From the NCBI GenBank assembly GCA_964016985.1, contig OZ024824.1, positions 48,339,587-48,403,586 on the forward strand: a DNA stretch of 64,000 nucleotides. Reading direction: 5' to 3'. Shown one piece after another: positions 60,239-64,000 of the stretch (position 1 is the stretch's first letter; each line of letters begins with the position of its first letter). Source of the stretch: Anodontia alba. Taxonomy: Eukaryota > Mollusca > Bivalvia > Lucinida > Lucinidae. A program made the position numbers and the translations under genes. The notes under the pieces were generated by a model. The model was given only the letters and a program-made list of their open reading frames with translations, was not told the origin of the DNA and did no database searches.

Positions 60239-61740
60239 GTAAGTTGATTTAATTAAGCCAAAGTTAAGAAAAACGGCAAAATATTATAACAGTCTGTCAT
60301 ACAACAAAATCTGTTCAGCCAGCTGCCTTGGCTTATCACGTTATTAATCTTTATCAAAACAACACTCTCTAGCATAGCTGATAATGTGTCCACTTTCTCT
60401 CTCAAACACTTCAAATGTAACATAAACATTTTATATACTGCCCAGACCGAAAGTTCTAAAACCAAAATCTCTCTATTTTGGAATGAAAAATTTACCATTG
60501 GTTATCAGTTTTATCAGTTGGTATAAATGATCTTCTCACATTTGAAATGTACTTATAAACTGTAAACTGTTTTCCCCAAGAATTTTACTGAAGGAACCAA
60601 TTACTAGGTGATACAGATACAGTTAAAAAAATAATCACATGGAGTGGTCAGTTTTCAGAAAATTTCTTGGATGTTGGGGTTATCTTCTTGAGTGATAAAG
60701 CAAAACATAGTATCCCATCGGATGAAGTGTGTATGAAAATGTGTTGAGTCGAAACTTTAGTATAGGAGATATGACCGGAACAAGTTTTTTTTTGTAATAT
60801 AACAGGTCCTATACAGTTCGATGTAGCCTACTTTTTGTATGTGACACATCATATTCTATAGATGTACCCGTGGGCTATATTTGGTAGGCCCTAGCCATAC
60901 AGTAAGAGAAACAGATATATTATTTGTAATATAAGTCAGAGGTCAAAACTAGATCACTGTGGCTTATTTTAGGTATGAGATAACCTCCTTTACCAGATGC
61001 AGCCTTATACCAATTTATAAAAAACAAATACAAAATAAGTCTTGCAGAAAGGAGATATGTCTCGGAAAAGACCTCGGATGTACGTAGATCCGAGAAATTT
61101 ACATGTCACAGACAACTGCTGTGTGTATATGCAAAAATATATTAATAGTCCTAAAAGTTAAATTCTTTCGCAGTTAACTTTATTTTATTATTTTATTTAT
61201 TTTATTTTTTTTTTATTTTTTTTTTTATTTATTTATTTATTTATATTTTTTTGGCGTGTGTCTGGAAAATTTGGTAAAAGTGTTTTCCTTTTTATTATTA
61301 TTATTATAAATATTTGACATGTATGAAGCATTGATCTTTGTGTACAACTCATCAAAGACATGCCAAATTTATAAAATGTATTTAATATGTATAAAAGTTA
61401 AACTAATAATTTTTGTTTTCGACTATGCATAGGTCTATGCTGAAATTCGTAATACTTTCAGAAGCAAAGTTAATTATGTGTGATTACAATGAGTTTCGCA
61501 GTTTCTGTTGTATCAAAATAAATATGATTCTACATTACAACATCTCGATCATACAGCATTACATACCGATACTTGGTGAATTTCAAAAGAATTACAAGAC
61601 GAAATATTTAGAGGTAATCGTCTAAGTACCGGCGCAAATTTTGTTCATGTTTACTTAGAGATATGGGACAAGGGTATACTAAAATTTAATAAATTTTCAA
61701 TGTAACAGGTAAAAAAGAACAACGTGATTCTTTAATGTAT
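60239..61740. other. Probable intron; no further exon seen
   Basis: AT-rich, with a (TTTA)n/poly-T tract at about 61185-61250. No match was seen to the rest of the CH domain or to a calponin repeat. The open frame at 61413-61625 (+) has no motif. Confidence 0.45.
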
Positions 61741-61750
61741 GCTTTATTAA

Positions 61751-61908
61751 GGTTTATTAAAATTTTTGAATGAAATGAGAATAAATTAGACATTAATCTG
61801 ACAAGTATATAAAGCCAAACCATTTCAGGTTTATTTACATTTTTGAATGAAATGAGAATAAATTAGGCATTAATCTGACAAGTATAGAAAGCCAAACCAT
61901 TTCACGTG
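61751..61908. repeat. 77-bp tandem duplication
   Basis: GGTTTATTAAAATTTTTGAA then GAATAAATTAGACATTAATC, repeated from 61828 with a few differences. Confidence 0.9.
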
Positions 61909-63023
61909 GAAACACTAAAAAGCGCGAGCGTGCAAAAGAAAAGACTTGTGTGCCCGGGCTGTACTGTATTTTTATCAGGTATATAATGCCGAGAAATTTC
62001 TCCTGAAAAAAAAAAAGAAAACAAAAAAACACACTAAAAAAACACGTGAGCGTGCAAACCACATGAGCGTGCAAAATAAAGAATACACAGGGACTGTACT
62101 GTACTTTTTTTTTAATCTGGAGCTGATTCATGTTGTTTGAAATGTATTATAATATGCTCAATGTATGATTCTTGCAATTAATGCCTGCAACGTGTCAAAC
62201 TCAAACTGATAGAAAAACACGACCGGTCAATGAAAACAGCTATGCAAATGTGAATACGACTGGGCAAAACACTATGTAAAATTATCATGGCACAACAAAG
62301 GTGAACCTTGCACCTGAAGAACCCTTTTAGTTTATTTATAAAAGATAGGTGACCATGCACCTGTATGAAGATGGCATGTACATACACATGTTCTAAACAT
62401 GAGTGCTTTTTTGACGACTGACTATCGAGATATGAGCATTTAAAAACTTAACTGCAGCACTTTACAGAAGTGTCCCAGATTTTGACCTCAAGCCCCATCA
62501 CGAGGCTTGAACCCAGGGTACATTCTTATAGAATCGCAGAAGACCCTTCTATATACACATGCTCCAAATATGAATGCCTCCTGTTGCGTGACTGTTGAGA
62601 TATGGAAATTAAAAAAAAAAAAAAAAAAAAAAAAACACTTTATCGCAGTGTGACGCGCGCGTACACGTACCGTACGAGCTTTAGAACAGAAATAACAAAA
62701 TTGGTAAATGCAACTAATAAAGCCAGTTTACTTTATAAAATTGGATTTTGGTGGAATCTTCATTGCAGAGACTTGTTAACCTGATGAAAGGTGATTATTA
62801 TGCCTATGTTGAGAAAATTAAATATAATTTAAGTAGGATAGACATCTTTATCACATTTGTAACTTCGCACTCCATACATCCCATTTGTAGCTTTGCATGC
62901 CATTTTTCACATAATACAGGTAAAATGTGCAATAATCATGCACATCTAAAGAAATGAAAAATACTGGTTGTAGACCAACCTAAAAACTGCCACCATGAAG
63001 AGACATACTGAATTTGAAAAAAA
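61909..63023. other. No gene seen
   Basis: Poly-A at about 62609-62634. Recurring GTGAGCGTGCAAA phrases near 61924, 62046 and 62064. The frame at 62748-62957 (+) follows an acceptor-like TTCATTGCAG but does not continue the CH domain. Confidence 0.4.
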
Positions 63024-63112
63024 AATCAGTCTCTCCTTGATTCGAACTCAAGCCCGTGCGCGTGACAGCCGAAGATGCTAACCGTTACGCCACAAGTTCG
63101 ATGCAAAAATGC
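63024..63112 (-). repeat. tRNA-like head
   Basis: Minus strand: GTGGCGTAACGGTTAGCATC, then TGTCACGCG and GAGTTCGAATCAAGG, matching A and B boxes. Stems are incomplete. A SINE head or tRNA pseudogene. Confidence 0.45.
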
Positions 63113-63405
63113 GGCAAAATGAAGATACTTATCAATATTTACGATGCGGTTTTAAAAATCCTTTGAGAGCTAATCGAACACGCTCCCATATGTAAAAATC
63201 AAAAGCTATATTAAGAGACCGGCGCTGTTGCCGCGCCGGTCAATAACTGTTGCAGGAATAATTATTTTATCTCATTTTCGTTTAATGCATGTTCTATATT
63301 CATCAATATAGAAATTGTTATGGGCGACAACTATGAACTTTCTAATACGCGGACAGTAGTTTGCACGGTCTTTTTTTAGAATGACTAAGCTTTCTAAATA
63401 TATAT

Positions 63406-63914
63406 TCTTACGACATGAAAGTCGTAACAAAGGAATGAAGCATAGCTGAAACAAAAAACATTTCCGGCTTGTCGTGGGATTCGAACTCGGTCTACCCGGA
63501 TTAAAATCTAATGCTCTAACCACTGAGCCAAAGAGTCGACTCTTTGTGAAGATAAACCTGCAAGCTCTGCGTAATCTGCCTGCCAAGGCAGATAATCGAA
63601 GGTAGGAGTGATAGTCCGTAACACTTCCCGCCTTCAAGGAAGTCATCATTTTTGATGACGCGAAGCCATTTTCGGCGAAATAGTGCTATCTCGGACAAGC
63701 CCTCACCTTACGACATGAAAATCGCAACAAAGGAATGAAGCATAGCTGAAAAAAATTCCCGCCTATCGTGGGATTCGAGCCCGGTGTGCCCGGATAAAAA
63801 TCCAATGCTCTAATCACTGAGCCAAACAGTCGACTCACTGACGCATTAGTCAGGGAGTGAATATACACCTACAAGCTATGCGTAATCTGCCAAGGCAGAT
63901 GATCGAAGGTAGGA
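63406..63914 (-). repeat. Two direct copies of a tRNA-like unit
   Basis: About 205-bp copies at 63406-63609 and 63710-63914 share ACGACATGAAA, AAAGGAATGAAGCATAGCTG, CGTGGGATTCGA and GCCAAGGCAGAT. On the minus strand each holds TGGCTCAGTGGTTAGAGCAT (A box region) and GAGTTCGAATCCCAC / GGCTCGAATCCCAC (B box). The anticodon stem is fair in the second copy only. SINE-like tandem pair. Confidence 0.65.
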
Positions 63915-64000
63915 GCTTGTGGGGTGGTGGGTGGGGGTGAGGGTAACTTCCTATATATGGCATAGTATGGATGTGCGTGTCGAATAGCCCCCTTTTTCAG

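Noticed and set aside
62748..62957. Next calponin exon (starts KLVN after an acceptor-like site)
   Set aside because: The following residues do not match the CH domain, and the start requires choosing a second AG.

Overview
This is eukaryotic, AT-rich, repeat-dominated DNA, most likely from a bivalve mollusc (clam type). The case rests on repeat content: a clam-type Penelope-like retroelement, several tRNA-derived SINE heads, elements built of tandem repeats between AGCTCACCTGAGC-type heads and GGGCCTCTTGT-type tails, fold-back MITEs and long (TA)n tracts. There are no operons, ribosome binding sites or intact long genes. The only host coding sequence I can support is one exon of a calponin/transgelin (CH-domain) gene at 60123-60238 (+). 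Almost everything else is transposable-element debris, much of it nested.

Layout. 0.6-0.75 kb: a 130-bp MITE. 1.6-7 kb: a tandem-repeat element (A) split by a nearly full-length, decayed Penelope-like element (PLE) on the minus strand (about 2508-6306). 7.5-10.8 kb: dispersed repeats, element B and a 565-bp MITE. 13.1-14.5 kb: (TA)n tracts with direct and inverted tRNA-like units. 18.5-21.5 kb: an array of about 65-bp units. 24.7-26.1 and 31.6-32.8 kb: two nearly identical repeat copies, one carrying a MITE with an exact target duplication, the other splitting a mariner transposase. 36.8-44.7 kb: a LINE on the minus strand broken by a PLE tail and by element C. 49.9-53.3 kb: element D. 53.5-55 kb: compound PLE copies. 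55.7-56.7 kb: a long-TIR element. 57.5-59.2 kb: element E. 59.4-60 kb: another PLE fragment. 60.1-60.2 kb: the calponin exon. 60.2-64 kb: simple repeats and tRNA-like units.

The most interesting system is the PLE. Its GIY-YIG endonuclease lies N-terminal to the reverse transcriptase (RT), and a CxC motif joins them. That is the permuted order of the Naiad clade. Four in-frame UGA codons fall where I expect conserved cysteines: two around the GIY-YIG core, one as the first C of CxC, and one in the RT fingers. Just past the RT, overlapping the end of the ORF, is a SECIS-like fold: AUGA, 12 nt, an A-rich apical loop, and a UGA return strand. Its helix is kept by compensatory changes between the copies at 3.1 kb and 54.6 kb. 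I read this as a decayed selenoprotein-encoding Naiad. Sec-encoding Naiads are, as I recall, already reported from clams and spiders. The SECIS overlap with the stop codon, and one SECIS split by a 268-bp insertion with a 12-bp target duplication, look less familiar.

Limits: identities, copy counts and family assignments are by eye and memory, with no alignment or database search.
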